Source: Burkholderiaceae bacterium (GTDB lineage: Bacteria > Pseudomonadota > Gammaproteobacteria > Burkholderiales > Burkholderiaceae). Taken from it: a DNA stretch of 53,934 nt. A model generated the notes under the pieces. That model saw only the letters and a program-made list of their open reading frames with translations. It did not search any database and was not told the origin of the DNA. The DNA lies in contig JAIXPY010000096.1 of NCBI GenBank assembly GCA_027486025.1, positions 1-53,934 of the forward strand, given 5' to 3'. The translations under genes were made by a program, and so were the position numbers. Shown piece after piece: positions 1 through 8,092 of this stretch. Position 1 is the first letter of the stretch. Every line of letters begins with the position of its first letter.

Positions 1-215
1 AAACTGGACTCACCCTCTTTATTTTTAAAGGTGATGGTGCGTGTTTTGGCATCAATCTTCACGACATCGCCCTGATATAAATCATAGACGGTATCCATAA
101 TGGCAGCCGCCTCTACTTTTGGCTTGGCCGGGCTAGCAGGCTGCGCTTGAACGAGTGCAGCGGATGCAAGTAATGCAGCAGTGACTGCAGCGATGTGGAG
201 GGATTTACGTTTCAT
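1..215 (-). CDS. Exported small protein, N-terminal part (runs off window)
   Basis: The reading frame starts at an ATG preceded by AAGGAAGC on the minus strand and stays open to the window edge, giving about 71 residues. It begins MKRKSLHIAA with a typical Sec signal peptide ending near VQAQ. An Ala/Pro/Lys linker follows, then a segment reading GDVVKIDAKTRTITFKN, which suggests a small beta-rich periplasmic domain. I do not recognise the family. It lies 42 bases downstream of the LysR gene in the same direction. The C-terminus is outside the window. Confidence 0.7.
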   Translation of the reverse strand, partial: MKRKSLHIAAVTAALLASAALVQAQPASPAKPKVEAAAIMDTVYDLYQGDVVKIDAKTRTITFKNKEGESS

Positions 216-257
216 ATGCTTCCTTTTGGTTTGATAAAAAATGGACCTCTGGTTTTA

Positions 258-1199
258 CTACGTACTAATTGATTCAACAAGCTGGGTTTGTCTTTCTTGG
301 CGCTCCCACCAATTGCCTACAAAGTATCCCTGTAGCCAGTCGATGCATTGACTAACCTTTCCGGGCACAAGTCGCGGGGAAGAGAACACCGCATGGATTT
401 CTTGGGACGGCAAAGTCCAGTCTGTCAAAATAGGTTGCAAATTTCCTTTTTGAACTGAGCGGTGTGCTACGTACCAAGGGATCGTTGCAAGACCCATTTT
501 AGCGATGGTGGCTGCCAATAACGTCGACAAATTATTGGAATACAGCGGTCCTTTGACGGGGACGGAGAGTGTTGCGCCATCGGCACCGCTAAAGTGCCAG
601 CGGTGGTTATCCTGTACCGAGCTGTAAATTAAAGCCTGATGCTCCGTTAACTCCGTCGGGTGCTTTGGCGTGCCGTACTCTTCTAAGTAGGCTGGGCTAG
701 CCACCAGCACCCAGGGGTTAAGCCCCAAATAACGGGAACCCAGCGATGAGTCTGGCAGGCGACCCATGCGAATCGCCAAATCAATGCCTTGCTCCACCAA
801 ATTCACATAATGGTCATCTAAACTGAGGTGCACTTGCAGTTGGGGGTGCTGGCTCATGAATTCCAGTACCAAGGGGGTCAAAATGCGTCGCCCGAAGGCA
901 ACTGATGAGCTAATCGACAATTTCCCCTGAATCTTGCTCTGCAGGAGTGCAGCTAAGTTATCTGCATCCTCAAGCTCGCGCGAAATGACTTTGCATTTCT
1001 CATAATAGATTTGGCCAATTTCGGTCGGGGTAACACCTCTGGTGCTGCGATGCAGCAAAAGGGAGCCAAGGCGCTTTTCTAAAAAAGCGATGTGTTTGGT
1101 CGCGGTAGGCTGAGTAATACCAAGGCTGATGGCGGCCTTACTAAAGGAGCCAGTCTCAACGACGCGAACAAATAGGGCGATGCCCTGGATGCGATCCAT
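258..1199 (-). CDS. LysR-type transcriptional regulator, divergent from gcl
   Basis: A 313-residue protein of normal LysR length. Residues 1-60 form the winged helix-turn-helix (SFSKAAISLGITQPTATKHI), followed by a linker helix and the periplasmic-binding-like effector domain from about residue 90. The DRIQGIALFVRVVETGSF opening resembles the CrgA/DmlR-type subgroup. It is divergent from the glyoxylate carboligase gene, and the shared 130-base gap holds a perfect LysR-type palindrome. It therefore probably controls gcl and itself, with a glyoxylate-pathway metabolite as a plausible but unproven effector. Confidence 0.9.
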   Translation of the reverse strand: MDRIQGIALFVRVVETGSFSKAAISLGITQPTATKHIAFLEKRLGSLLLHRSTRGVTPTEIGQIYYEKCKVISRELEDADNLAALLQSKIQGKLSISSSVAFGRRILTPLVLEFMSQHPQLQVHLSLDDHYVNLVEQGIDLAIRMGRLPDSSLGSRYLGLNPWVLVASPAYLEEYGTPKHPTELTEHQALIYSSVQDNHRWHFSGADGATLSVPVKGPLYSNNLSTLLAATIAKMGLATIPWYVAHRSVQKGNLQPILTDWTLPSQEIHAVFSSPRLVPGKVSQCIDWLQGYFVGNWWERQERQTQLVESIST

Positions 1200-1230
1200 T
1201 TGCCTATTCTAGCCTGATTCTGATTCAAGG

Positions 1231-1247
1231 TATTCCAAATTGGAATA
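1231..1247. promoter_or_regulatory. Probable LysR operator in the lysR-gcl divergent gap
   Basis: TATTCCAAATTGGAATA is a perfect inverted repeat with 8-base arms around a single central A. It contains the T-N11-A core expected of LysR recognition sites (TTCC...GGAA). It lies 32 bases from the LysR start and 83 bases from the gcl start, as expected for autoregulation plus activation of gcl. Binding by the adjacent regulator is inferred. Confidence 0.7.
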
Positions 1248-1329
1248 GGTGATATGAGTGAGCCTGCCATTCTCATTTGGACGGGAAATCGCCATCATCC
1301 AATCATTCTTAAAACGTGGAGGAGACATC

Positions 1330-3120
1330 ATGGCCAAAATGAAAGCCGCAATGGCTGCAGTACTAGTAATGGAAAAAGAAGGTATTACAACTGCCTTTGG
1401 CGTTCCAGGTGCAGCAATCAATCCGCTGTATGCGCAATTACGCGAGCGTCAGTCGATTACACACATTTTGGCTCGCCACGTTGAAGGCGCCTCCCATATG
1501 GCCGAGGGATACACCCGTGCCAAAGCCGGCAATATCGGCGTTTGCATTGGCACCTCAGGCCCTGCTGGAACCGACATGATCACTGGCCTTTATTCTGCCA
1601 TTGCTGATTCCATTCCAATTCTCTGTATTACTGGTCAAGCACCGCGCGCGCGCCTCTACAAAGAGGACTTTCAAGCGGTTGATATTGAGTCAATCTCCAA
1701 ACCCGTAACCAAGATGTCCGTTACTGTCCGTGAGCCGGGCTTAGTGCCACGGGTGTTCCAGCAAGCATTCCATGTGATGCGCTCTGGACGTCCTGGCCCA
1801 GTCTTAATTGATTTGCCGATTGATGTTCAACTGGCTGAAATCGAATTTGATATCGATACCTACGAGCCATTGCCGGTCTACAAGCCTGCGGCTAGTCGTA
1901 AGCAGATTGAAAAAGCAATTGAAATGTTGATGGCATCTGAAAAGCCCCTGATCGTATCTGGCGGCGGCGTTATTAATGCGGATGCAGATAAGTTATTAGT
2001 TGAGTTTGCCGAACTGACTGGCATCCCAGTGATTCCGACTCTGATGGGCTGGGGCACAATTCCGGATGACCATCCGCTGATGGCTGGTATGGTTGGATTG
2101 CAAACATCGCATCGCTACGGTAATGCCACGATGCTCGCCAGCGATTTTGTTTTAGGTATCGGCAATCGCTGGGCAAATCGTCACACGGGCTCTCTTGAGG
2201 TGTATTGCAAAGACCGTAAGTTTGTCCACGTCGATATTGAGCCAACCCAAATTGGCCGTGTCTTTAACCCAGACTACGGTATTGTTTCCGATGCCAAAGC
2301 TGCACTAGAGCTATTTGTTGAGGTTGCTAAAGAATGGAAAGCCAAAGGCAAGCTCAAAGACTATAGCGATTGGGTCAGCCGTTGCCAAGAGCGTAAGCGT
2401 TTGATGCTGCGCAAGACCAATTTTGACAATGTGCCTATCAAGCCACAGCGCGTATACCAAGAGATGAACTCGGTATTCGGTCGCGACACGGTTTATGTAT
2501 CCACGATTGGTTTGTCACAGATTGCAGGCGGTCAGTTCTTGCACGTCTATGGCGCGCGCCAGTGGATCAATTGCGGTCAAGCCGGTCCTTTGGGTTGGAC
2601 TATCCCTGCAGCGCTCGGCGTATTGGCGTCCGACCCAACCAAGACAGTCGTTGGCCTTGCCGGTGACTATGATTTCCAGTTCTTGATCGAAGAGCTAGCG
2701 GTTGGCGCGCAGTTCCATTTGCCGCTCGTCATGGTATTGGTGAATAACAGCTACCTTGGTTTGATTCGTCAAGCGCAGCGCGGCTTTGAGATGGACTACT
2801 GCGTCCAGCTCGCCTTTGACAACATCAACGTCGACGATCAAAACCTTAAGGGTTATGGCGTTGATCACGGTAAAGTCGTCGAAGGACTTGGTTGCAAGGC
2901 TCTCCGTGTTACCGATCCAAGCAAAATCAATGCCGCATTGATTGAAGCGCAGAAGATTGCCAAAGAGCATCGCGTTCCAGTAGTGGTTGAAGTCATCTTG
3001 GAGAAGGTAACCAATATTGCGATGGGCACCGAGATTAATAATGTCAATGAATTTGAAGACATTGATTGCCGTCACCCTGCTGGTACTGAAGGACTGGTTA
3101 CAGCCGGCTTGCTCGAGTAA
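1330..3120 (+). CDS. gcl: Glyoxylate carboligase (tartronate-semialdehyde synthase)
   Basis: ThDP-dependent enzyme joining two glyoxylates to tartronate semialdehyde plus CO2, the entry step of the glycerate pathway. I moved the start from 1258 to the ATG at 1330, which follows a strong GGAGGAG. This gives 596 residues, close to the family length. [12 protein letters not shown] places a valine at residue 51 where most ThDP enzymes have the catalytic glutamate, a hallmark of Gcl. The ThDP/Mg motif GDYDFQF and the downstream VNNSYLG are present near residues 440-475. hyi and glxR follow. Expression is probably LysR-controlled. Confidence 0.96.
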   Translation: MAKMKAAMAAVLVMEKEGITTAFGVPGAAINPLYAQLRERQSITHILARHVEGASHMAEGYTRAKAGNIGVCIGTSGPAGTDMITGLYSAIADSIPILCITGQAPRARLYKEDFQAVDIESISKPVTKMSVTVREPGLVPRVFQQAFHVMRSGRPGPVLIDLPIDVQLAEIEFDIDTYEPLPVYKPAASRKQIEKAIEMLMASEKPLIVSGGGVINADADKLLVEFAELTGIPVIPTLMGWGTIPDDHPLMAGMVGLQTSHRYGNATMLASDFVLGIGNRWANRHTGSLEVYCKDRKFVHVDIEPTQIGRVFNPDYGIVSDAKAALELFVEVAKEWKAKGKLKDYSDWVSRCQERKRLMLRKTNFDNVPIKPQRVYQEMNSVFGRDTVYVSTIGLSQIAGGQFLHVYGARQWINCGQAGPLGWTIPAALGVLASDPTKTVVGLAGDYDFQFLIEELAVGAQFHLPLVMVLVNNSYLGLIRQAQRGFEMDYCVQLAFDNINVDDQNLKGYGVDHGKVVEGLGCKALRVTDPSKINAALIEAQKIAKEHRVPVVVEVILEKVTNIAMGTEINNVNEFEDIDCRHPAGTEGLVTAGLLE

Positions 3121-3150
3121 TTGATTTAAGCAATAAAATGCTGTTCTAAT

Positions 3151-3183
3151 GCGGTATTACGAAGGTAATACCGCAACTTTTTT
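3151..3183 (+). terminator. Rho-independent terminator after gcl
   Basis: GCGGTATTAC, loop GAAG, GTAATACCGC form a perfect 10-bp stem followed by AACTTTTTT. It sits 31 bases after the gcl stop and 43 bases before hyi, so it should separate gcl transcription at least partly from hyi-glxR. Confidence 0.85.
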
Positions 3184-3225
3184 GCCATTTAGGTTTTGTT
3201 TGTTTGAATTTGATAAGGAATAGGA

Positions 3226-4002
3226 ATGCCGAAGTTTGCTGCCAATCTCACCATGTTGTTTAATGAAGTTCCATTTATGGAGCGCTTTGACAAGGCTGGA
3301 GCAGCCAAATTTAAGGCGGTGGAATTCCTATTTCCGTATGCTTTTCCGGTTGCTGACATTAAGGCAAAGCTTGATCAAAATAAACTGACTTTGGTGCTGC
3401 ACAATTTGCCCGCAGGAAATTGGGAGGCTGGTGAGCGCGGTATTGCCTGTCTGCCAGACCGTATTGAGGAGTTTCGTAAAGGCGTATCGAATGCAGTGGA
3501 ATATGCCACTGCACTTGGCGTGACGCAAGTGAATTGTTTGGCTGGAAAAATACCCGATGGCGTTGCCCATAACGTATTACGTTCTACCTTTATTGATAAC
3601 TTAAAGTACGCTGCTGCTGAGCTGAAAAAAGCTAATATCAAGCTTTTGATCGAACCCATCAATACCTTTGATATTCCGGGCTTCTTCTTATCTGGAACGC
3701 AGCAGGCCATCGATATCATCACTGAAGTTGGCTCCGATAACCTGTTTTTACAGTATGACATTTACCATGCGCAGCGCATGGAAGGTGAGCTTGCTAACAC
3801 CATTCAGAAGCACCTTACTAAAATTGCGCACATTCAGCTTGCTGATAATCCTGGCCGTAACGAGCCTGGCACCGGTGAAATTAATTATGCCTATATCTTT
3901 GCCATGCTCGATCGCATTGGTTATGCCGGCTGGATTGGCTGCGAATACAAACCTGCAACAACAACTGAAGCGGGTTTGGGTTGGTTTAAGCCCTTCGCTT
4001 AA
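3226..4002 (+). CDS. hyi: Hydroxypyruvate isomerase
   Basis: 258 residues, the usual length of Hyi. A TIM-barrel sugar isomerase of the AP-endonuclease-2 type that interconverts hydroxypyruvate and tartronate semialdehyde. The opening MPKFAANLTMLFNEVPF, the LLIEPIN strand carrying the first catalytic glutamate and the C-terminal GCEYKP carrying the second fit the family. It sits between gcl and glxR, the standard genetic context. GATAAGGAATAGGA before the ATG contains the ribosome-binding site. A terminator stands upstream, so it may also have its own promoter or depend on read-through. Confidence 0.93.
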   Translation: MPKFAANLTMLFNEVPFMERFDKAGAAKFKAVEFLFPYAFPVADIKAKLDQNKLTLVLHNLPAGNWEAGERGIACLPDRIEEFRKGVSNAVEYATALGVTQVNCLAGKIPDGVAHNVLRSTFIDNLKYAAAELKKANIKLLIEPINTFDIPGFFLSGTQQAIDIITEVGSDNLFLQYDIYHAQRMEGELANTIQKHLTKIAHIQLADNPGRNEPGTGEINYAYIFAMLDRIGYAGWIGCEYKPATTTEAGLGWFKPFA

Positions 4003-4036
4003 ATGGGCTGCTGCCATATTCATTCGCTAGTTTGGC

Positions 4037-4051
4037 ATTCCAATTAAGAAT
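4037..4051. promoter_or_regulatory. Possible second LysR site before glxR
   Basis: ATTCCAATTAAGAAT matches 12 of 15 positions of the ATTCCAAATTGGAAT core found in the lysR-gcl gap and keeps a T-N11-A spacing. It lies about 90 bases upstream of glxR in a 135-base gap. AT-rich resemblance by chance is possible. Confidence 0.35.
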
Positions 4052-4137
4052 AGGGGTCTGCTCTTGCGAGATAATTTGCTTGTGCGGTCCCGCAATCCCG
4101 AATAATAAAATCCATCACTTCAAATAGGATAACTACC

Positions 4138-5043
4138 ATGTCACAACTCAAACTCGGTTTCGTCGGTCTTGGCATTATGGGCGCTCCCATGGCCGGCCAT
4201 TTAGTTGCCGCAGGCCATATGGTTTATGTCAATACGCGCAGCAAGGTGCCAGAGGTAATTGCAAAATCCGCTGCGATTCAATGCGCAAGTCCCGCTGAAG
4301 TTGCTGAGAAAGCCGACATCATATTTACAATGGTCCCAGATACCCCCGACGTTGAGCGCGTTCTGTTTGGTGATAAAGGCATTGCCAGTGGTTTAGCCAA
4401 TGGCGGTAAAGGCAAAGTCGTTGTGGACATGAGTTCCATATCGCCGATTGCAACCAAAGAATTTGCCAAGCGAATTAATGCATTGGGCGCTGATTATCTC
4501 GATGCTCCAGTTTCGGGTGGTGAAGTAGGTGCAAAAAATGCAACCCTGTCGATCATGTTGGGCGGTGATGAAGCCGTCTTTAATCGTGTTAAGCCCGTAC
4601 TGGAATTGATGGGCAAGAACATTAATTTAGTTGGCGGCAATGGCGACGGTCAAACAGCTAAAGTAGCCAATCAGATTATTGTGGCCCTGAATATTGAGGC
4701 TGTTGCGGAAGCGCTTTTGTTTGCCGCCAAAGCCGGCGCCGATCCTGCCAAAGTACGTCAGGCATTGATGGGTGGCTTTGCCAGTTCCAAAATTTTAGAA
4801 GTGCATGGCGAGCGCATGGTCAAGCGTACTTTTGATCCTGGATTCCGAATTGAGTTGCATCAGAAGGATTTAAATCTGGCGCTCAACAGTGCGCGCGCAT
4901 TAGGCGTCTCGTTACCAAATACTGCCACCGCTCAGGAGTTGTTTAATTCCTGCTCTGCTCATGGCGGTAAAGCGTGGGATCATTCAGCCATGGTACGCGC
5001 CCTAGAAAAACTGGCTAACTTTGAGATTGGCCAAAAAGCCTAA
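4138..5043 (+). CDS. glxR: Tartronate semialdehyde reductase (2-hydroxy-3-oxopropionate reductase)
   Basis: 301-residue member of the beta-hydroxyacid dehydrogenase family that reduces tartronate semialdehyde to D-glycerate with NAD(P)H. The N-terminal Rossmann motif GFVGLGIMGAPMAGHL is followed by the substrate-binding DAPVSGG segment near residue 122 and by AKVANQIIVALN, which carries the catalytic lysine. It completes the glyoxylate to glycerate route with gcl and hyi. No glycerate kinase lies in the window. glxR rather than garR is chosen from operon context. Confidence 0.93.
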   Translation: MSQLKLGFVGLGIMGAPMAGHLVAAGHMVYVNTRSKVPEVIAKSAAIQCASPAEVAEKADIIFTMVPDTPDVERVLFGDKGIASGLANGGKGKVVVDMSSISPIATKEFAKRINALGADYLDAPVSGGEVGAKNATLSIMLGGDEAVFNRVKPVLELMGKNINLVGGNGDGQTAKVANQIIVALNIEAVAEALLFAAKAGADPAKVRQALMGGFASSKILEVHGERMVKRTFDPGFRIELHQKDLNLALNSARALGVSLPNTATAQELFNSCSAHGGKAWDHSAMVRALEKLANFEIGQKA

Positions 5044-5100
5044 TTCAGCGTTTCTCCATTGACTTAAACCAGTATTGAATTCGGTTGCATAATAAGTAGC

Positions 5101-5688
5101 ATGAATTCACTACTGGTTGTTTACCTTCACGGCTTTCGTTCGTCCCCGCGCTCGAGTAAAGCTCGGATGACTAGCGATGCTATCGCGCATCGCGTAGAGC
5201 AGGGGGCTGCCATCGAGTGGTATTGCCCGCAATTAGATGCCTCACCTCAAAAATCGATGGACATGGTACAGCGATATATTGATGCATCCAAGGCAGATCG
5301 ACTATCCGTAATTGGTTCTTCTTTGGGCGGCTTTTATACCAACTACCTCGCAGAACGCTACGGTTGCAAAGGCATCGCCTTAAATCCAGCAGTGAGGGCA
5401 GGGCGTGAACTAGCGCCGCATATCGGGATGATGACGGCCTACGATAGCGAAGAGCCTTTTGACTTTCGTGCTGAATACATTGATGAGCTCAATCGCATGC
5501 AGGTGGAATCAATCACTCTGCCAGAACGGTATCTGCTATTAGCCGCAACCGGCGATGAATTACTCGACTGGCGTGAGATGGCTGCTTTTTATCCTGGTGC
5601 CCAGCAGGTCATTATTCAAGGAAGCGATCACGGGATTGATAATTACGGTGATTATCTTGATGCGGTCATCCGCTTCGCTTGTGATTAA
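5101..5688 (+). CDS. yqiA: YqiA-type alpha/beta-hydrolase esterase
   Basis: 195-residue small serine esterase of the UPF0227/YqiA family. YLHGF forms the oxyanion region, GSSLGG holds the nucleophile Ser74, and the aspartate (near GDELLDW) and histidine (GSDHGID) of the triad are visible near the C-terminus. The physiological substrate is unknown; YqiA hydrolyses short acyl esters. Transcribed in the same direction as glxR after a 57-base gap, so it may be co-transcribed, but no functional link is apparent. Confidence 0.88.
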   Translation: MNSLLVVYLHGFRSSPRSSKARMTSDAIAHRVEQGAAIEWYCPQLDASPQKSMDMVQRYIDASKADRLSVIGSSLGGFYTNYLAERYGCKGIALNPAVRAGRELAPHIGMMTAYDSEEPFDFRAEYIDELNRMQVESITLPERYLLLAATGDELLDWREMAAFYPGAQQVIIQGSDHGIDNYGDYLDAVIRFACD

Positions 5689-5727
5689 TTAAATAGGCTC
5701 ATTTCATGAGCTTCTAGCTTGACATAC

Positions 5728-5771
5728 TGCACTCTGGACTAACCAGCGCACTAGCGCTAAACCGGAGTGCA
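5728..5771 (+). promoter_or_regulatory. Hairpin covering the ribosome-binding site of a micro-ORF
   Basis: TGCACTCTGG pairs with CCGGAGTGCA (9 of 10 pairs). Inside it a second stem AGCGC-ACTA-GCGCT forms. The 3' outer arm contains GGAG, the best ribosome-binding site of the micro-ORF starting at 5774. A consensus TTGACA lies just upstream at 5719-5724, though no good -10 follows at standard spacing. The structure suggests translational control or a small structured RNA. Confidence 0.45.
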
Positions 5772-5773
5772 CT

Positions 5774-5872
5774 ATGCAAACCCTAAAAACATTTTTTATC
5801 TGGCTAGTATTTGCTGAAAAACAAGGCGAGTGGCAACGTTCAGAATGGATTTGCCGCAATCGAATTGAGTAA
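5774..5872 (+). CDS. Possible 32-residue micro-protein
   Basis: An ATG-to-TAA frame absent from the ORF track, encoding a peptide that starts MQTLKTFFIWLVFAEKQGEW and ends in a basic tail (CRNRIE). The first half is hydrophobic and aromatic, so membrane or surface association is possible. GGAG lies 6 bases before the ATG but is buried in the upstream hairpin. I recognise no family, and the evidence is the start, ribosome-binding site and hairpin arrangement only. It occupies most of the 320-base gap between yqiA and the HNH gene. Confidence 0.4.
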   Translation: MQTLKTFFIWLVFAEKQGEWQRSEWICRNRIE

Positions 5873-5937
5873 AAAAATCCGAATGGGATGGCCTAGTCAT
5901 TGCCGCATAGGGTCAATGGCAGTGCGTTGATCACCCC

Positions 5938-5943
5938 TATAAT
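5938..5943 (+). promoter_or_regulatory. Possible -10 element for the HNH gene
   Basis: A consensus TATAAT lies about 65 bases before the chosen HNH start. No convincing -35 is present 16-18 bases upstream, so this is a weak call. Confidence 0.3.
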
Positions 5944-6008
5944 TTTCTGTAAGATGATTGTCATGCAGTATTGCGATGATTGGGGTCATTACAGAGAGGG
6001 GAGTGTGC

Positions 6009-6590
6009 GTGCTGAGCATCTTGAAGTTAGACGCCGGCGGTATTCCGCAGTGCTGGATTAATGCGGAGGAGGCGACCAAACAATATGCGGATCAGAGCGT
6101 ATTGTGGACACTGGGCGATCCGATTGCGGTGATGCGCGGTGGCATCTCACGGGCTACTGGCAAACAATCCATCATTGAGCTTCATTCTATCGTTGCCGTC
6201 AAAGGCTCGGCACGCATCAATCTATTCGATGTTGTGCCGGGCATTACGAAGCGTAAGTTGTACCGCCGTGATCGTGGGCTGTGTGCCTATTGTGGCGAGC
6301 GCATTACCGAAAACGATGCTGAAGCGGAACACATTATTCCCAATAGCCGTGGCGGTAAATACACGTGGATGAATTTGGTTGTTTCTTGCAGGCCATGCAA
6401 TCAACGTAAAGGCAATCGCACCCCTGAAATGGCCAACATGAGTTTGCTATATGCGCCTTATATGCCAAGCTTGTATGAGGATATGATTCTCAAAGGCAGA
6501 AATATTCTGGCCGATCAAATGGATTTTTTGGCTGCAAACTTACCCAAGAATAGCCGCCTGCTGGAAGGATTATTCTGGGAGCAATCCTAA
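6009..6590 (+). CDS. Stand-alone HNH endonuclease family protein
   Basis: The track starts at a TTG (5958). I prefer the GTG at 6009 because GAGAGGGGAG sits just before it, giving 193 residues that begin MLSILKLDAGGIPQCW. The C-terminal half carries a complete HNH fold: zinc cysteines CAYC (92, 95) and CRPC (127, 130), the catalytic AEHIIP with His108, and WMNLV and CNQRKGN supplying the asparagines. The N-terminal 80 residues are typical of a conserved proteobacterial group of unknown role. There is no adjacent methylase or phage gene, so a chromosomal house function is likelier than restriction. The specific role is unknown. Confidence 0.85.
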   Translation: MLSILKLDAGGIPQCWINAEEATKQYADQSVLWTLGDPIAVMRGGISRATGKQSIIELHSIVAVKGSARINLFDVVPGITKRKLYRRDRGLCAYCGERITENDAEAEHIIPNSRGGKYTWMNLVVSCRPCNQRKGNRTPEMANMSLLYAPYMPSLYEDMILKGRNILADQMDFLAANLPKNSRLLEGLFWEQS

Positions 6591-6616
6591 GTCGTTTTAA
6601 GCCGCTGTGGATTCTG

Positions 6617-7555
6617 TTGGCAGCCTTGGTGCTGTCCATACTCGCGCACCTCATTTTATTTTTCTGGCTATGGCTGCTGCCCACCGGCTCTCTGATTGCG
6701 CCCCCACAGGAATCCCCCTTTGTCGCCACCTTAAAAGAAGAGCCGGTTAAGCAAATCAAATTGACCCGCTCAGCAAAAAAAGCAGTGCCGCAGGTAGACA
6801 ATGCTTCAAGTGAGATAGGGACGCCAGCAGGAGCAGCAGCAGAGCAGGGCAATGGCCTAGCCGAGCAAGATGGGGTGGCATTTCGCCTTCCCGAATCGGC
6901 GCTGCTATATTACGACGCCTACGTTGATGGCCAGCAAGTGCAAACAGGTGAAATTAAATGGATTGCTGACGATTCAGGATATGCCTTATCGATCACAATT
7001 CCCTATGCTTTTGTGGGCCCCTTTGTTTTTGAATCCAAGGGCAAGATCGACGCCTACGGTTTAGCGCCCTCCATATACTGGGCGCAACGCGGCAAAAATC
7101 CCCCGCGGTTTTCACGCTTTGAGCGCAATGCGCAGGGTGGGCCGGTGATGTTTTTTTCAGAGAAGATGGATTTTTCTCCACCAATCCCACCGGGTACTCA
7201 GGATCGATTTAGTCTGATTTTTCAGTTTGCCTCACTCCTGAATGGCGATGGCAAAATTGATGAAGCGGGCACCATTCGGTCCATTCCGGTAGCGAGCTTT
7301 GACATGATTGAGCCTTGGCAGTTTAAGAGCTATGGCGAGCTTGTTTCGGATGATGTGCCGAGCATGGGGGTAACCACCTTGCGCCACTATGAATTACTTG
7401 ATCGCCCCAGCAATAAGTTCAAACGGCGCGTTGATTTATGGTTAGTGCGTGATTTGGACTGGTTGCCAGGCCGTATACGAACCACGGAGGCGAATGGTAG
7501 GGTGTTTGAACTCGTTTTTAAGCAGAAGGCGCCGCTGAGCCCGGCTTCCGAGTAA
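6617..7555 (+). CDS. DUF3108 periplasmic/membrane-anchored protein
   Basis: About 312 residues from the TTG at 6617. It has an N-terminal membrane helix (LSILAHLILFFWLWLLP), a Pro/Ala/Gln-rich linker to about residue 90, and a beta-rich DUF3108 domain ending in the ELVFKQK strand. The frame is open upstream to 6554 and continues with LSRFKPLWILLA, a sensible positive-inside flank. The true start is therefore probably a rare codon near 6572-6584, overlapping the HNH gene and using AAGGA or GGGAG as ribosome-binding site. Its 3' end overlaps the convergent ion-channel gene by 38 bases. Function unknown; DUF3108 proteins are predicted envelope proteins. Confidence 0.8.
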   Translation: MAALVLSILAHLILFFWLWLLPTGSLIAPPQESPFVATLKEEPVKQIKLTRSAKKAVPQVDNASSEIGTPAGAAAEQGNGLAEQDGVAFRLPESALLYYDAYVDGQQVQTGEIKWIADDSGYALSITIPYAFVGPFVFESKGKIDAYGLAPSIYWAQRGKNPPRFSRFERNAQGGPVMFFSEKMDFSPPIPPGTQDRFSLIFQFASLLNGDGKIDEAGTIRSIPVASFDMIEPWQFKSYGELVSDDVPSMGVTTLRHYELLDRPSNKFKRRVDLWLVRDLDWLPGRIRTTEANGRVFELVFKQKAPLSPASE

Positions 7556-8036
7556 CCAAGGCGCCCATCATGGAATACAGGGCGGCACCCGACATGGATA
7601 CAGAAAAAATGCCCGAAAATGAGATCAAAATGGGTAATATTTGCCAGCTTATGCCTAGGGGGTAATTACCAAAACCCAAGGTGGTGTACATCTCGCCAAC
7701 AAAGTAGAAAGTCTGGGTAATCCCTGGAAATATCGCAAAAGCAACCAGCACATAGGTCCATGCGATGATTTCAGCAATGTGGGCCAGCATGATCAACAAG
7801 ATTGCAATGAAATAGGAAATAAAACTGGCGCCGGCTAAATGCGGTATTGATTTGAGAAATCGATCAATTGCATGAAACGCACTGGCGATGACCAATACAG
7901 CAACGCCATGGATAGTGAGCATAACCGCCATAAAGGCTACGATCAGATATAGCTCAACGTTGTCGCCAATGTCCAACTGAATCTGCTGCAATAGCTCAGG
8001 CAACGAGGGTAAGGTAGAGGTCTTTTCAGTAGACAT
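7518..8036 (-). CDS. Two-pore-helix potassium-channel-like membrane protein
   Basis: 172 residues with membrane segments around 31-52, 72-97 and 131-155. A pore loop MYTTLGFGN at residues 117-124 resembles the K+ channel selectivity filter TVGYGD/TTLGFGD, but with asparagine where aspartate is usual. Family: ion channel (PF07885 type), without a recognisable RCK or ligand domain. There is a short cytoplasmic N-terminus and a basic C-terminal tail. Converges on and overlaps the DUF3108 gene. Whether it conducts K+ selectively cannot be told from sequence. Confidence 0.78.
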   Translation of the reverse strand: MSTEKTSTLPSLPELLQQIQLDIGDNVELYLIVAFMAVMLTIHGVAVLVIASAFHAIDRFLKSIPHLAGASFISYFIAILLIMLAHIAEIIAWTYVLVAFAIFPGITQTFYFVGEMYTTLGFGNYPLGISWQILPILISFSGIFSVSMSGAALYSMMGALVTRKPGSAAPSA

Positions 8037-8092
8037 GCATATCCCTAAAATGACTTATCTATCTTATTTGACATAATAATGATTATACGCAT

